From: Apis mellifera
Taxonomy: Eukaryota > Arthropoda > Insecta > Hymenoptera > Apidae
Assembly: GCF_003254395.2 (NCBI RefSeq)
Contig: NC_037648.1
Coordinates: 15,128,330 to 15,192,329 of the forward strand
DNA length: 64,000 nucleotides
Reading direction: 5' to 3'
Position 1 is the stretch's first letter; every line of letters starts with the position of its first letter. The notes under the pieces are model-generated. The model saw only the letters and a list, made by a program, of their open reading frames with translations. It searched no databases and had not been told where the DNA came from. The translations under genes were made by a program, and so were the position numbers. Below are positions 38,024-50,747 of the stretch, piece after piece.

Positions 38024-39440
38024 TTTGACTTCAGTAAATAAGGGTCGGTGGCCGCCATTGGTGCGCACGGGCGCGTCTTCCTTTTCGTTCTCGTGCCAGA
38101 TCGAGTTTTTCCTTGTGACGCGCCTCTATTTGTAACGTTTTTCGTTTTGAGAAGAAACTTCACTACACTCGTTTACGATCCCAATCGACGAACGTGTCAT
38201 TAAGTGACGCTGATAACGTAAAATTCGACAAATAACGCGGGGTTAGTTAGTGCAAATATTGTATAGAGAGATTTCGAAGTGCCGCGTTGTTCCAAATTTC
38301 GCTAGAAGATAATCGGAATAAAATCGGGCTTTCCCAAGCTATTTTCTGTCTCGTCAGTAAGTAGGAGTTTCTCCTGAAGTAAACATATCATAGATAACGG
38401 TTTATGTAAAGCGACAGGGGTTGAATTAGTTAAAATAACGCGATGAATTAGTGCGAACGGACTATGGACCTGGGAGAGGTCGTGTGTTCTACCGTCAGGT
38501 GGCGGTAGCCTCAAAACAGTGGGACATCGTACAGACACCCTGCAACGGGACTGTGTTTTTCACAGAATTGTTTTCCGCGTTTTCCCGCAAAAATTACGTT
38601 CTCTGGCGGTGATTTTTTGTCTCAGAGGTAAGTACAATCGATGAATCGAGTATTGAAATCATAAATTGTTTCGATAACCCTAAGCTAAGTATATAGAAAA
38701 CTTTGAAAATCTCGAATCGAGTCCGACCTTTTGTTTATTCGTGGCGATTTTTTCGCGATGATTTCTTGCGTGATTTTCGATGGTTCTTGCTTGCTTAAGC
38801 CCTGATTTTCATCCTAGGAAGTTAATGTGTGACACTATCTTTCCTTCGAGATTAAATTTTACGCGATTGAAGATGTGATTGCCGAGATATCGCAATAAAT
38901 ATTTCAAAGTGATTCCTTGACCGAAAAGAGGCGCTCCGTGTATCCGTGTAAATGCAAAGTTTGTCACGTAATTTTTCTGACCGCCAGGGCCGCATCTATC
39001 AACCCCACTATCCGGCCGGCCGCTCACCTACTCACACCTAAGACGAATTATGTAGTTTTTCCATTTGGTATACAGTCAATTTGTTCCTGTCTCGTTTAAA
39101 AGAGGAAAGGTATATTTTCTTCATTTATAATTTAATGGTTTTACGCAATATATATAAATTTTTCGAAAAAACGTCAGTTATCTCTTAATGTGATATTTAA
39201 AACGTTTTTTTAATATTTTTCTACACACACACATATATATATATAAAAATAAATATATTATAATCTTTCAGAAAATAATACGTAATGAATAAATTTAATT
39301 TATTTCACTTTTTAAAAAAAAATACATTATTTTATTAATTATATTTAAAAATTGACAAATTAATTTGAATATTACCACAATGGTAATAATATAATTATTA
39401 CCATTTAATTTAATAAACAGCTTGCAATTTCACGTTATAA
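38024..39440. promoter_or_regulatory. CpG-containing bidirectional promoter and 5' UTR exon of the large gene
   Basis: Base composition changes abruptly here, with many CpGs from about 38030 to 39020. The large gene probably has a non-coding first exon ending at 38627 (CAGAG|GTAAGT) and an intron to the acceptor ending at 39420 (AAACAG). Sites on the minus side include an inverted CCAAT (ATTGG) and CCAATGGCGGCC at about 38051-38062, just upstream of the mRpL49 start codon. The transcription start is not fixed. Open frames such as 38809-39099 on either strand show no family signal. Confidence 0.55.
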
Positions 39441-42400
39441 ATGAAATTGCAGGAGCCCAATGTGGGTGGAAGTGAGATGGCATCCAGGGAAAAGAAACCC
39501 TTAGTGCCTTCAAAAGCAAAACAGAAGGCGAATAATGATTGTAGCTTGCCATCAAATGAAATTAAAAGTAGAAAGGGCAAGTCCTTGTCAAATCTGAAAC
39601 AGCAACAACTTGCACGAGATATATTGGAGGCTGTAGCAACTGGTAGTCAACTTCCTCCAAAATTAGAGGCAAGCCTACCGCGTAAAAAGGTTCTTAGGAA
39701 TCTGAAACATAAGCAAAAGTTGAAAGTAGCAAAAGCAAATCTAATTAAATCGAAGGTTACGAGGAAAGTGGCCAATAGAAATTTGTGTAGAATACCTTCT
39801 GACATCAAGAAAAGTGTGAGGACTAAAAGAATCAAATTATCCGAAGAAAATAGTACCAAGGCATCGTCCAACAAAAGCTTGGAACATCAGATAAACGAAG
39901 CAGAAGGTGAAAATATAGGAGCAGAAGGTAATAGAAGTGCCAAGAACAATCTCAGGACTAAAAAGACCAAGTTTATATTAAAAAATATCGGAGAAGTGGA
40001 AAGTGAGGACATTTTAGATAGAGATTCAGATTCGGTTGCAGGTTGCAGTACGAAGAGCAGTCCAAAACTCAATAGGAAGGGTAGAAGTTTGGAGAGTTTA
40101 GAAGTTTCTTTGCCCAGAGGTGTGAAATCGAAATTTTCAGGATTCAAAAGAAACAGTATCAAAGAGAAAGATACTTTGATAAAGACAGAAGTTGACATCA
40201 AATATACAAAAGGGAGGAAGGCCACCAGAGACTTGGATTACACGAGTAGTAGTAACACAAGAGTTTCCAAGTCCCTTTTGGATAGTAAAAGTTCTATAGA
40301 TCTTACCATTGACGAAGTGATAGCTTCAATGTTGAGCGACACAGAGATAGACAATCAACAGGGAATAGCAGAAAAAATAGAGGGGAAATTAACAAGGAGC
40401 AAGAAGATGTTGGTGGAAGAGAATATAGTTTCGGATATTGAGATTAAGAAAGAGCCAGACAGCGAAGAGATTAAAATTACTTCTGATGGGGAGAATTTTG
40501 AGACGGAATCCATTCAGAGTGTCTCAATTCATTTGAGAAAAAGATCCAACGTAAACATCATCAATCAAAGAAGTTTGAGGAATGGCAAGCTGAGGCAATC
40601 CGATTCTGTGATCTCCTGTGACTTAGAGCTTAAAAAGCGTCGACGATTGAATTCGGACGATCCAATCGGTTCGGAAGTTTCGTCCGCTGACAACAATATC
40701 GCTGATAACAATATCGATTCCGAATCCAGTTTCTCCGAATCCAGCGGCAATGATTCCCAAACGATCGTGACACCGATCAAAGATGAAATGTGCACGAGCA
40801 AAGAGACGTTGAAAAGTTTCGAGGACAGTTCCCAAATTGGTCCAGAAGTGGAGAATAACAACAACGGCGACAAGGGTAGCGAGTTAGGGCCCACGCTTCG
40901 CTCGAAGACCAAGGCGAAGAGTGGCGAGGTGGAGGTGAAAAATGACAATATAAAAATCGAGTACAGCAGAATAATACCTAAAAATATGGAGGTGCAGGAA
41001 GAGTTGAAAAAGATGAGCAATTTGGATCAAGTTAGAAAGGACAATATATTGGCAAAACTGTCCGACAAGTCCAAGGGTAGAAGGAGTAGTTTAAACATAG
41101 ACATGAAGAAGACGGTGAACTCGTTCTACAACGCTACCGATAAATCGGACGGTAATCCGAAATCTCAGATAGATCAAATGATAGAAAACATCAAGCTTAC
41201 GATCGCCAAATCCATCGAGAGTAAGATCTTCGGCCCGGAGAAGGGGGGGCTTGGATTGGGGAAAAACAACTTCGAGATACCGAAAATCGAAGAGATAATC
41301 GCACCGTTGAGCGCCGAGTCTCAAAAATTAGGGCTGGAGGAAAACACGGGGGACGAGGACAACAACAAATCCGCCCCGGGCGCGAAGAATGAGATGAAGC
41401 CGGACAATTCGGATAATTCAATACCAAAAGTGGCCGATACTGCCAAAGAAATTGAGAAACTAGTCATGGGTGATATTGAATTAGCCGAAACTCATTCTCA
41501 AAACGTGCAGGAGAACGAGCCATCTGACACCTCTGATGCGAACAGCAACACTCACAGCAACGTTTCAGAGGTGGTGAATATTATCGAAAACGAGGATTGC
41601 AAAATTGTCGTACAGGAGGAGGGTGAATCGAACGAGACGTCCAATCTGATGAAGGAGGGGATGAACGACGTCGATGACGCGGATGAAGATCAGATAAAAA
41701 TCTTAGACGACGGGAAGAAAGTTGTTAGGAAATCCTCGAGGATGGTGGATAAAGTCTCTTCTCCCGAGAGCAATGACAATAAAAAATTGGGGAAGGCGGC
41801 GGGCAAACAGGTGGCTGCTCACAAGCCTGAGAATTGCGAGGAATCGTCGCAGGGGTGTGAGAAATCCAAGGAGACCGGGTCAAAGAGCAAAGAGTCGTTT
41901 AAAAACGAATCCACGGAGAATAAAATTGCCTCTGAATTTCCAGTTGACGGTGCGATAACCGAGTCGAAGCAGGAGGAGACGGAGGAAGGCGCAGCAAAGG
42001 TGGATGCGACGAACGAGGATGGGGCCAAGGTTTCCACGACGAACGAGGACGTGGAAACTTTAGAGAGAATCTCGAAAGAGGTGGAGAGGATGGTGGCGGA
42101 GGACGAGTCTGCGCACCAGTTGCGAATCGGCGCAGACGAGTCGCAAAACGATCAGGAATCTGCAACGATCAAAACTGCGGCAGAAACTTCTTCATCGTCG
42201 TCCGTTGAGTTAGCGATGGATGGTGCTGAGAATCGAGGGACGAGTGCAGGCGATGAGTTGGAAAATAAGGACGAGGGCGAGAAGACGGTGGAAAATGCCA
42301 AAGAAGTTGAGAGAAGAGAAGAGAGCGTGTCGGAAATCGTTAAAAAAGATAAAAATGATTGCGAAATATTAATCAATCTCGATTCTAATTCTAAATGTAA

Positions 42401-45400
42401 TCTTACAGTTCCCAACAGTGGTTGCAATCCTCTTCAAGAAGAATTGAAAAAAGACTCGAACGAAAATGAAAAGGAAGATAAATTCAACGAGGAGAATGAC
42501 GCCAATAACGACTCCATGCAATTATGTGATAACGAGATTTATAACAATTTGGAAAGCGATACAACGAAAGAGGATAAGAAAACGTCCGTGGATACCGTGG
42601 AAGAGCAAAAATCTGTCAAAGACCAAGATACCAAGAAGCGAGTATTAAGGACGCGTGACAAAACGAGGGGGAAGTTTGAAAAGGGGCAGGGTTCGTGCAA
42701 GGAAAAGGAGACCGTTTCGAAAGCGAGGACGGAAGAAGAGGAAAAACCGCAAAACTCCAAAGAGGAGGAGGATTCGGAGGAGAAAGTTCAAGAATCGATG
42801 ACGGAGGACACGGATGACGCTCAAAATAGCGGTGAGATGGATCCAAGTGATCTGGTGGAGCCCCAGGCACGTACCAAACGTAGCAGAGAGGCGAAGAAAC
42901 GTAAAGAGGATCAGTTGAATATGTTGAAGAACAAGCGAGCGAAACGCGAGATAAGGAGATGCGATCAGCAGAACAAGGAGGAGACCCTTTTGGACAACGA
43001 GGTAGCGAAGATTAACGAGAACAATCGGTCTTTCTTAAACAAATATGAAAACGGGGTGGAATGCGCGACAAATTTCAGAGGTTTCTCCGAGGGTGGAAGA
43101 GACAGCTTGGAGAAGCACGAAAAAGCCGCGGATAACGTGAGAAGTAAGTCGGAGAATGATCTGATCATAGGGAAAGAAAATGGTAGGAAAACGTGCGAGA
43201 ACAGATTGTCGAGGAATTTGTCTGAGAACCACGTGACTAAAGAGGTGGAAAATATGGACATGCTGGACGTCGATTGCAAGCCTATAAAAACGCCGGAAAC
43301 GTCGCAGAAAGACTCTGACGAGACGTCCACTTCTGGGGAATCGTCGAGCAGTGTCAATATTACTCCAAAGATTTTGGAGACGCCTGAGGACAAGGCGAAG
43401 AAAGAGTCAATTTTGAGACTACTTGGTTTGGAATCCCTGGAAAAAGCTGCCGAGAGATTGAATCATCAAAAGGCGAAGAAAGGGCAGTCCACAGGAACCT
43501 TAAAAACCGTGATTCGTGTCCAGAAAGAGAGGGAGAAGGACAAAAGGCGATCGAGATCACCGCTAAAAATGGTACTGAAACAGGGTCGCGGAGATGGTGA
43601 AGGAGACTCGCCAGAAAATTTCTACACTATTCAAAAGGAGGTGAGTTTAAATGGAATATATTGATATAATTTGTAACTGTACGTTAGATATAGTGAAATT
43701 CTATTACTTATTTATCGTTTCATTCTTTGTTTTTTCCAGTTAGGAACCAGTGGTTGGGGAGATAGCAGCTCTGGTGCGAACCGAAAGTTCTCTACTAACC
43801 ACAGACACTCTTGCGGTAATCCTGGTTGCGGGAATAACTACATTCTTAATCATTCCTTGTCCTTCTGCTTTGTTGAAATATATTTGGTTCATACACAAAT
43901 TCTATCATTTTAGAAATTATTATAAAAAGAATTGCTTGATATTTATTTTTAATGGATTGGTCTTTATTTACTGTGATATTATAATTTCTATCAATTGCAA
44001 TTCTATTATAGTAGTACTTTACTAATTGCCAGATTTGCAAAATTTTTCTAGATATATTTTGGATAGTACTTTTAAGAATTGTTGTCTTTTCCAAATATAA
44101 TTTATTTTTTTATTTCTCTTGAGACAAATATCATCAAAAGTATTGAGTATGTAAAATAGGGGAAAAGTTTCTTTATTATATTAAATATTATTTTTACTAA
44201 TTATGTACAAATTATTTTTATGTATGATTTTTCAATTCTTGTTTTAAAAAGGTAATAATTTAATTATAGCAACTCTTATAGTATATTTATAAATTAAAAA
44301 ATATATATATATTCATTGCTAAATAATAACGATTTTTCTATATTATTATTGCATCAAAATAATTACAAAGATAAAGTGCGACACTAATGTATCATTTAAT
44401 ATTCAGTAATTTAATTTTTGAATTTCCTAAAAAAATCCCGCAAATTGTACTCGTAATAACTATACAATTTTCCATAACAAGCATGTTATTTTATGCTACT
44501 GCTTTGAACATCAATTACATTTACCCTCTAACCTTCCTAATTTATTTTTTAATTCAATTTTACTTCATTTTATCGAGTTAGCATTAAAATTTATTAAAAC
44601 ATCAAATCTACTTATTTTTTTTTTTTTAGACTTTGTAATAATTACAGATAATTTATTGTTTTCTTACAACAGACGAAGATAATGAAGATGCAGCACCAAA
44701 GGATCGTCAGTCTCTTGTTATTCCAGAAAAATCCTCTTCTTTTTCCATTCATCCAGGACGCTTGTGTGCGGACGTATGTTGTTATTGCTTTGGGAAATTC
44801 GGTTCTTTAGATACACCAATGCATCTTGCTCAAATGAAATCTGATGAAAGGCGCAAAAAGATTTTAAACATAGAAAGACATTTAACTAAGGATTCTTGTT
44901 TATGCGATGCTTGTTACCGCCATGTGGACAGAAAGGTTGGAAAAAACTTTTAGTACTATATACTTATCTTAGAATAATAAATATTTTATTAATTCTTTAT
45001 TTATTGCTATTAAAATTTCCCTAATATATTAGGCGAACACAAGTCCAACAAATATGCAAACGAAGCCGCAAAAACAACACCGACAACTCATGGTATCCAA
45101 GTGTTCAGCCCGTGATTGCAGAGATGCTGCACGACATCATGTCAAACGTCGATGGTTGCTCAAGATAAAAGCTGGCTTACAAAAACAGGTAAGTTTACCA
45201 TATTATATAGAATGAAAAGAAAAGAATTTAAAAATTCAATACTTTTTTCAATATTGTACCATAAGATCTTGTATTATGGTATTTTTAATATTTTTCCCTG
45301 AATAGTTGATGTAACGATAAAAATATTTTTAGGTGGACATTGATTGGGAATCGAGTCAACATACATCCATGTCGTTCTGTGTCAGTCATTATTCGAAAAT

Positions 45401-47295
45401 CGAAAGATTCTTGACTTGTGCATTGTGTAAACGCCGATTAGCTAGAAATCACACTCATCAATTGGCAAATACGGAAACTGACGAATTGAATCAATTGCTT
45501 GGACAACAGGGGATCCCTGTTTTATTGTCGGCCGGCACTTTTGTTTGTAAATTATGCCGTTACTTTACACAATTGCAATTGAAATACAAGGACGTGGAAA
45601 ACATGAACACGAATCATAAATCATTCTTCAAGAATTATCGAAAAAGGTATAATTTCTTTAGGCTACAAGGCTTATATTTTTTTATATTAATATCTTTATT
45701 TATTATTCTTTTCATATATATTTAGAATTCTACATTATCACGATATTGAAGTTCTGGAAAATGAAGACGAAGATTCGTCTCAGAATAATCAGTCGAAAGA
45801 CAAAGACAAAGATAAAAGGAAGAAAGCCAAGTGCAGTACTCAAACCAAGACTGCAACGTTTAAATCTCCAGATGGTACGATAAATTCCACTTTTGAAAAG
45901 TCTATCCCAGAATCGAGTAAAAACGAGGGAATTAATTCTGAGATGGACAACGAAAATCGTACCGTGAAAGGGAACTTGAGCGATGAAAATGTCGTGACAG
46001 ATGTGCAGTTCCTAGGTATCGAGAACACCGTGGAGAAATTGAAAAAGCGTAAGCTACTCGACACGAATCCCTATACAACGTCAGATACAACGATATCTTG
46101 TGATAATCCAAACGAAGTTGTTGAAATTCTCGCGATGGACAAAGAAGTGACGTTAACCAGATTGCCAAAGAGACCAAGGACGAATAACGATATCACTCCA
46201 GTTGTACAGAGACTTGGTGCTAACCCCTCCATTAGCGTGCGCACCCTTTTCCCCGGCGAAGAAGAAATGAATCTTCATGCCAATATAGAGTTCACAAATG
46301 TGCGAGAAATAACACCCCAGGGTTGGGAGAAATGTGCTACTATGATACAATACGATAGAGATACGAAACTCCTTTGGCAAGAATTGCAAAGACCATACGG
46401 AAATCAAAGCTCATTTCTCAGGCATTTGATACTTTTAGAAAAATATTATAGATCCGGTGATTTAATTTTAGCTCCAAATGCATCACGGAATGCAATTAAT
46501 TACTCGACTTCCGTACAGAATCGATTGATATCGTACGAAGGTCCAGAAAAGATGGATGAACCAATAATGGAGCCAATCGCCTCGGAGTATCACAATTCTC
46601 GTCGATTGAGCGGTGGTTACGTGCTCGAAAGAGATAAACCTCCTTTACCAACCATAAACACTCCCAAACAATTATCGTCCAGCAATACTGCACAATCAAT
46701 AAAGAGTAGTCCTCCACGGATACTGAAATTAAATCCTGGAGTGTCTATAATTAAAAAACCACCGCCTAACCTCCAACGGTTAAATCTTCCCTCTACTAGC
46801 ACCACCGCGAACGGTAATATGAAACGAAAGGACGGTCAAAAATTACCAACCGTCGGTGGTAAAGTATTCCAATTAAGCGAACCTGATTTTAAACGACTGC
46901 AAAATCTGAAAAAACAAAAGCAGCAAATGATTACGGAGAAACAATTGACCAACTCAAACGGAGGCATGAATAACTCGAATTCCTCGCAAAATTTAAAATC
47001 AGTCACGCAGTACCAAAAAGCGCAAATCGCCGCGCAAACGCAGTTTCAAAAACATCTAAGAATGCAACAGGAGATGCTAAATAGACAAAGCAGGAGCGAC
47101 TTCGAGCCGTTGATTTGCGACGTGCGTGCATTGGCAAACGAGAATAGTCCGACGCAAAATCTGTTGCATAACCTAAATCTGCCGAAATCGATACAGGTGA
47201 CAACTAAAACGTCCAATCAGATTCCAATATTGCCAAAAATTCCGAAGTCATTGACAGTGATACCGCAAACGGTCACCAGACCAGCCGAAAAATGA
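39441..47295 (+). CDS. Very large charged protein with Cys/His-rich putative zinc-binding region, family not recognised
   Basis: Six exons (39441-43640, 43740-43815, 44673-44935, 45033-45188, 45333-45646, 45726-47295) sum to 6579 nt, or 2192 residues. An in-frame TAA lies directly before the ATG at 39441, so this start is the earliest possible; MASREKK at 39477 is an alternative. Residues 1-1400, all in one exon, are Lys/Glu/Ser/Asn-rich, lack globular features and carry many basic patches such as KKRRRLNSDD, suggesting a nuclear disordered region. Residues about 1457-1640 are Cys/His-dense: CADVCCYC, then CLCDACYRH, CSARDC with HHVKRRW, FCVSHY with CALCKRR, and FVCKLC. After this, at about 1863-1920, a compact segment GWEKCATMIQYDRDTKLLWQ continues into FLRHLILLEKYYRSGDLILA. 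The end is Gln/Asn-rich. Nuclear or chromatin function is inference from composition. The gene is CpG-rich, unlike the genes to its left. Confidence 0.85.
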
Positions 47296-47903
47296 AACGA
47301 CAAGAAGGACAAATAAGAGGATGAACAGTAAGTAAACAATATATAGATTAATTCTTTCTTACGAAAGTGTATAAAAGGGTGAAATTCATTATCCAATCCA
47401 AATGGATAAAAGGAAAAGGTGTTTTGTGAAAGAAAAAGAATTATCAATAAGGTTATGTCGTAACGAATAACCGGAGAGAATTATTGATCGAACTTATATT
47501 TTAATACCAATCATGGTGGATAGAGAAACATATCGAAAATGTTTGATATGTGAAGAATTAATTAACGCTCGTTTTGAGTAGCGACAATATCTGCCTTATA
47601 TAAAAAAAAAAAAACAAGTGCAAACGGAATGTTTTTGCACTGCTCAAAAGAAAAAAAAAAAAAATGATTTTACGATGGTATGGTAAATAAACGTACGTAT
47701 CGTGATAATCACATGCGCGCATGCGTACACGTTGTGATAGTGTATTACGGGAATGTTTTGTTAAAAAACGTTACAACAGGAACAAAAATATGAAGAACTG
47801 AATAACAATCATTAATTATGTTGTACACTAACAACCAAAGTATCGATAAAAAAAAAAAATGTGACAAAACATGGTAAAAATCTGTTTCCAAGGAAAAGTG
47901 CCT

Positions 47904-47915
47904 AAAAAAAAAAAA

Positions 47916-47947
<32 letters not shown>

Positions 47948-47950
47948 AAA
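47904..47950. repeat. Poly(A) plus (GAAA)n repeat
   Basis: Fourteen A bases (47904-47917) followed by about eight GAAA units to 47950. Confidence 0.95.
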
Positions 47951-49162
47951 AATGATACAGACAAAGTCATTGATTTTTAAAATGACAAAATATAGTATGG
48001 ATGGACTTGAAACAGATACTATACATACGGTTAAATATATACATATATATAGGTATACATACATGAACAAAAATAAATAAAAAAAAAGATAAATAAGTAA
48101 TGGATTCGTATGAAAAAGGGGCGTTAAAAAAAAAGAAGGGGGTATACATACATATATATATGTATATATTTATATATATATATATATGTATATGTATATA
48201 TATATACATGTGTGTATATTGAAAATTTATACATCAATTAGCTTCAATTTTACCCCCTTTTTTTTCTCTTTGTTTATATATTTTAATTCAAAAACGGAAA
48301 AAAAAAAAATTTATTCGATGGAGGAATACACTATTCTTCCTCGAATTTTTTTACGGGATGCGTTCGAAAATATATATTCCCGACAAATAAAACGAAAAAA
48401 AAAAAAAAAAAAAAACAAAAAACTGTCGGTTTGCCTTGCTGTTGTTTAGATTAAAAACAATTCACCGTTAGAGACATATCTATCATTCACGTTCTTCGAG
48501 ATCTGCAATTTAAGATCCAGTAATTCTTCGAAGAATAATTTTTAAATCGGTAGTTCGTTCCTTTTTCCGCACATCCCGAAGTAAACAGCAGTTCGAATCG
48601 TGTCGAGAGATGTCATTGTGTATATGCTTATGTCGGACAAAGTGGCGCTATATATATATTGGTTTAGATTTCATTACAATTTATCCCATGCATCGAATAT
48701 ATTTTTGTTTACCTTACAAAAAATAAAATACCGTGGAATTTTATTGGAAAAGAGAGGTAGAAAAATAGGAGCATGATTCTTTTTTTTTTTTTTTTTTTTT
48801 TTTTACCGTAAGTAATAACGAGAAAGAATATACGCTCTACGGGATTTAATTGTATATTTGGAAAGAGAAAAATATATATATAAATATATATATATATATA
48901 TTTATATACAGATATATATTTTGGTCTGCTCACTGAAGAGAAGTATAATGATGACGTGTAATTAATTTTTACTAACCAGGGGCGATCGTGAAGTGAAATA
49001 AAACTAAGCATTATTGTGTGTATTGGTAAAGATATACACTTCTATAAAGTAAGTGTAAACTTATACGCCTTGAGCTTATTTATTATGTTTAATATAATAT
49101 TATTATATTGCATTGTACATAATTGATAATTTCTAGTTCATAATCAATTATTATTTTTATTA

Positions 49163-49205
<43 letters not shown>

Positions 49206-49222
49206 ATTATATCATCATCATC
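49163..49222. repeat. (ATT)n followed by (ATC)n
   Basis: Long trinucleotide ATT tract to about 49199, a short break, further ATT units, then ATC units ending near 49222. Confidence 0.9.
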
Positions 49223-49495
49223 ATTAATTATTACTTTATTGATTATTCATTTGCTATTATATATCTGATGTGATGAATTTATTCGTCGTGGTGAATTCCT
49301 TTACTAATCGTGTAGTACGATTATTTGAAAATGGTTTAAGGTTTTGATGAAATTATTTTGATGAAAAACAAAGGAAGAGGGAAAGGCTGATATGAATGTA
49401 ACGAGTGCAAGTCTGAAAGAGTGAGAGAAATAAAGAAAATGAATCCGTTTTCTTTTTTTTCATCATTTTTTTTTTTCTTTTTTCTCTCTTTTCTC

Positions 49496-49533
49496 TTCTT
49501 TTTTTTTTTTCCTTTTTTTTTTTTTTTTTTTTT
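49496..49533. repeat. Poly(T)-rich tract
   Basis: Two T homopolymers separated by CC, part of a longer pyrimidine-only stretch that begins near 49450. Confidence 0.85.
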
Positions 49534-50281
49534 GTGCAAAGTCGCCACGTGAAAAAAGATTAAAATTTCGTTCGATTATTCGAAACGGAAGAGGAGATCT
49601 TCATCCTTCAAATGTACAAATCGCGTGCGTTCAATTCATCTCGTTCTTTTTTTTTTTTTTTTTTTTCAAGGTTATATCTTGAAAAGATAATATTGGAAAA
49701 AATTATGAAAAAAAAAAAAAAAAAATTAAATTCGAATTTAGATTGAACTGAGAGTAAGAAGAGAGTAATATTTATTTTTTTGAACAGTAACGTTCTGCCT
49801 TGATGAAAAAGATTAAAAAATTACGCAGTTTCAACTGAACAGAAGCTCATTTTACGATCGATTAATATCGACAAGAAAGACAAATATTTCTATTAAATTT
49901 TAAATATATCTATATAAAATTAGAAGAAAATATTTTTTTTTTTTTTTCTCTCTCCATTATCCATTATCGTTTGCTGATCAATAAAATACTTAAAATTTTT
50001 TTCGTGTCTTATTTAAATAATTTCATTTCATATTATTATTTTATATATTTTTTAATTATCGCATAACTCGTGCACTAGTTAATTCATTCACCAAAATTGT
50101 TCATGCATGGAAGAAATGGAAATCGGTTCAAAAATATGTACAACCATTTTATAACGTGAAATTTGTCGAATTTTGGCTGTGTCGAACTAGAGGACAATTA
50201 ACTGTAGATCGAGAGTGAACGACGGATCGATAGTCTTTTTCTATATATTACGCGAATGAGCGAATGTCTTTCGAGCGTTCT

Positions 50282-50302
50282 GTCGTCGTCGTCGTCGTCG
50301 GC
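50282..50302. repeat. (GTC)n trinucleotide repeat
   Basis: About six GTC units in non-coding sequence. Confidence 0.85.
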
Positions 50303-50735
50303 TTCATTCGTTTCAGTGTATCGAATCATTGTTAACCGACAAAAAATTTTATAATATTATTATTATTATTAATAATTAATTATGATATAAAAAGTCAGTA
50401 TTGAACGATATCAAGAATCTAGAAACACTTTTTAAATTATATATTATAGTATATTACAATTGCTTAATTTTACAAAAAAAAAAAAAATCTTTGTAATATA
50501 TTATAATATATCTTTAGACGTACAGTTTAATATATATATATAATAATTTCCTAATAATAAAGTATATATTATATTATAGCTTAATTCCTCAATAGATTTT
50601 GATACAACAACAAGTAGCAATTGCAACATGATTTTATATAATTGTTTTTAAAAAAAAAAATACTTTTAAATATGTATAATTGAATAATTGTACAATTGGC
50701 ATGGAAATAATAAAAGCAATCTACTGAGAAAAAAT

Positions 50736-50747
50736 GGGGGGGGGGGG
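50736..50747. repeat. Poly(G) run of 12
   Basis: Twelve consecutive G bases in an AT-rich neighbourhood. Confidence 0.95.

Noticed and set aside
39647..43560. Antisense open frames opposite the large exon
   Set aside because: They are shadows of a Lys/Glu/Ser-rich coding frame and show no independent family signal or splice structure.
44387..44581. Hydrophobic 64-residue open frame in the large gene intron
   Set aside because: AT-driven hydrophobic reading inside an intron; no start context or homology recognised.
48500..48640. tRNA-like B-box motif (AGTTCGAATCG)
   Set aside because: No matching A-box, acceptor stem or anticodon arm at the right spacing; no tRNA gene was found anywhere in the window.
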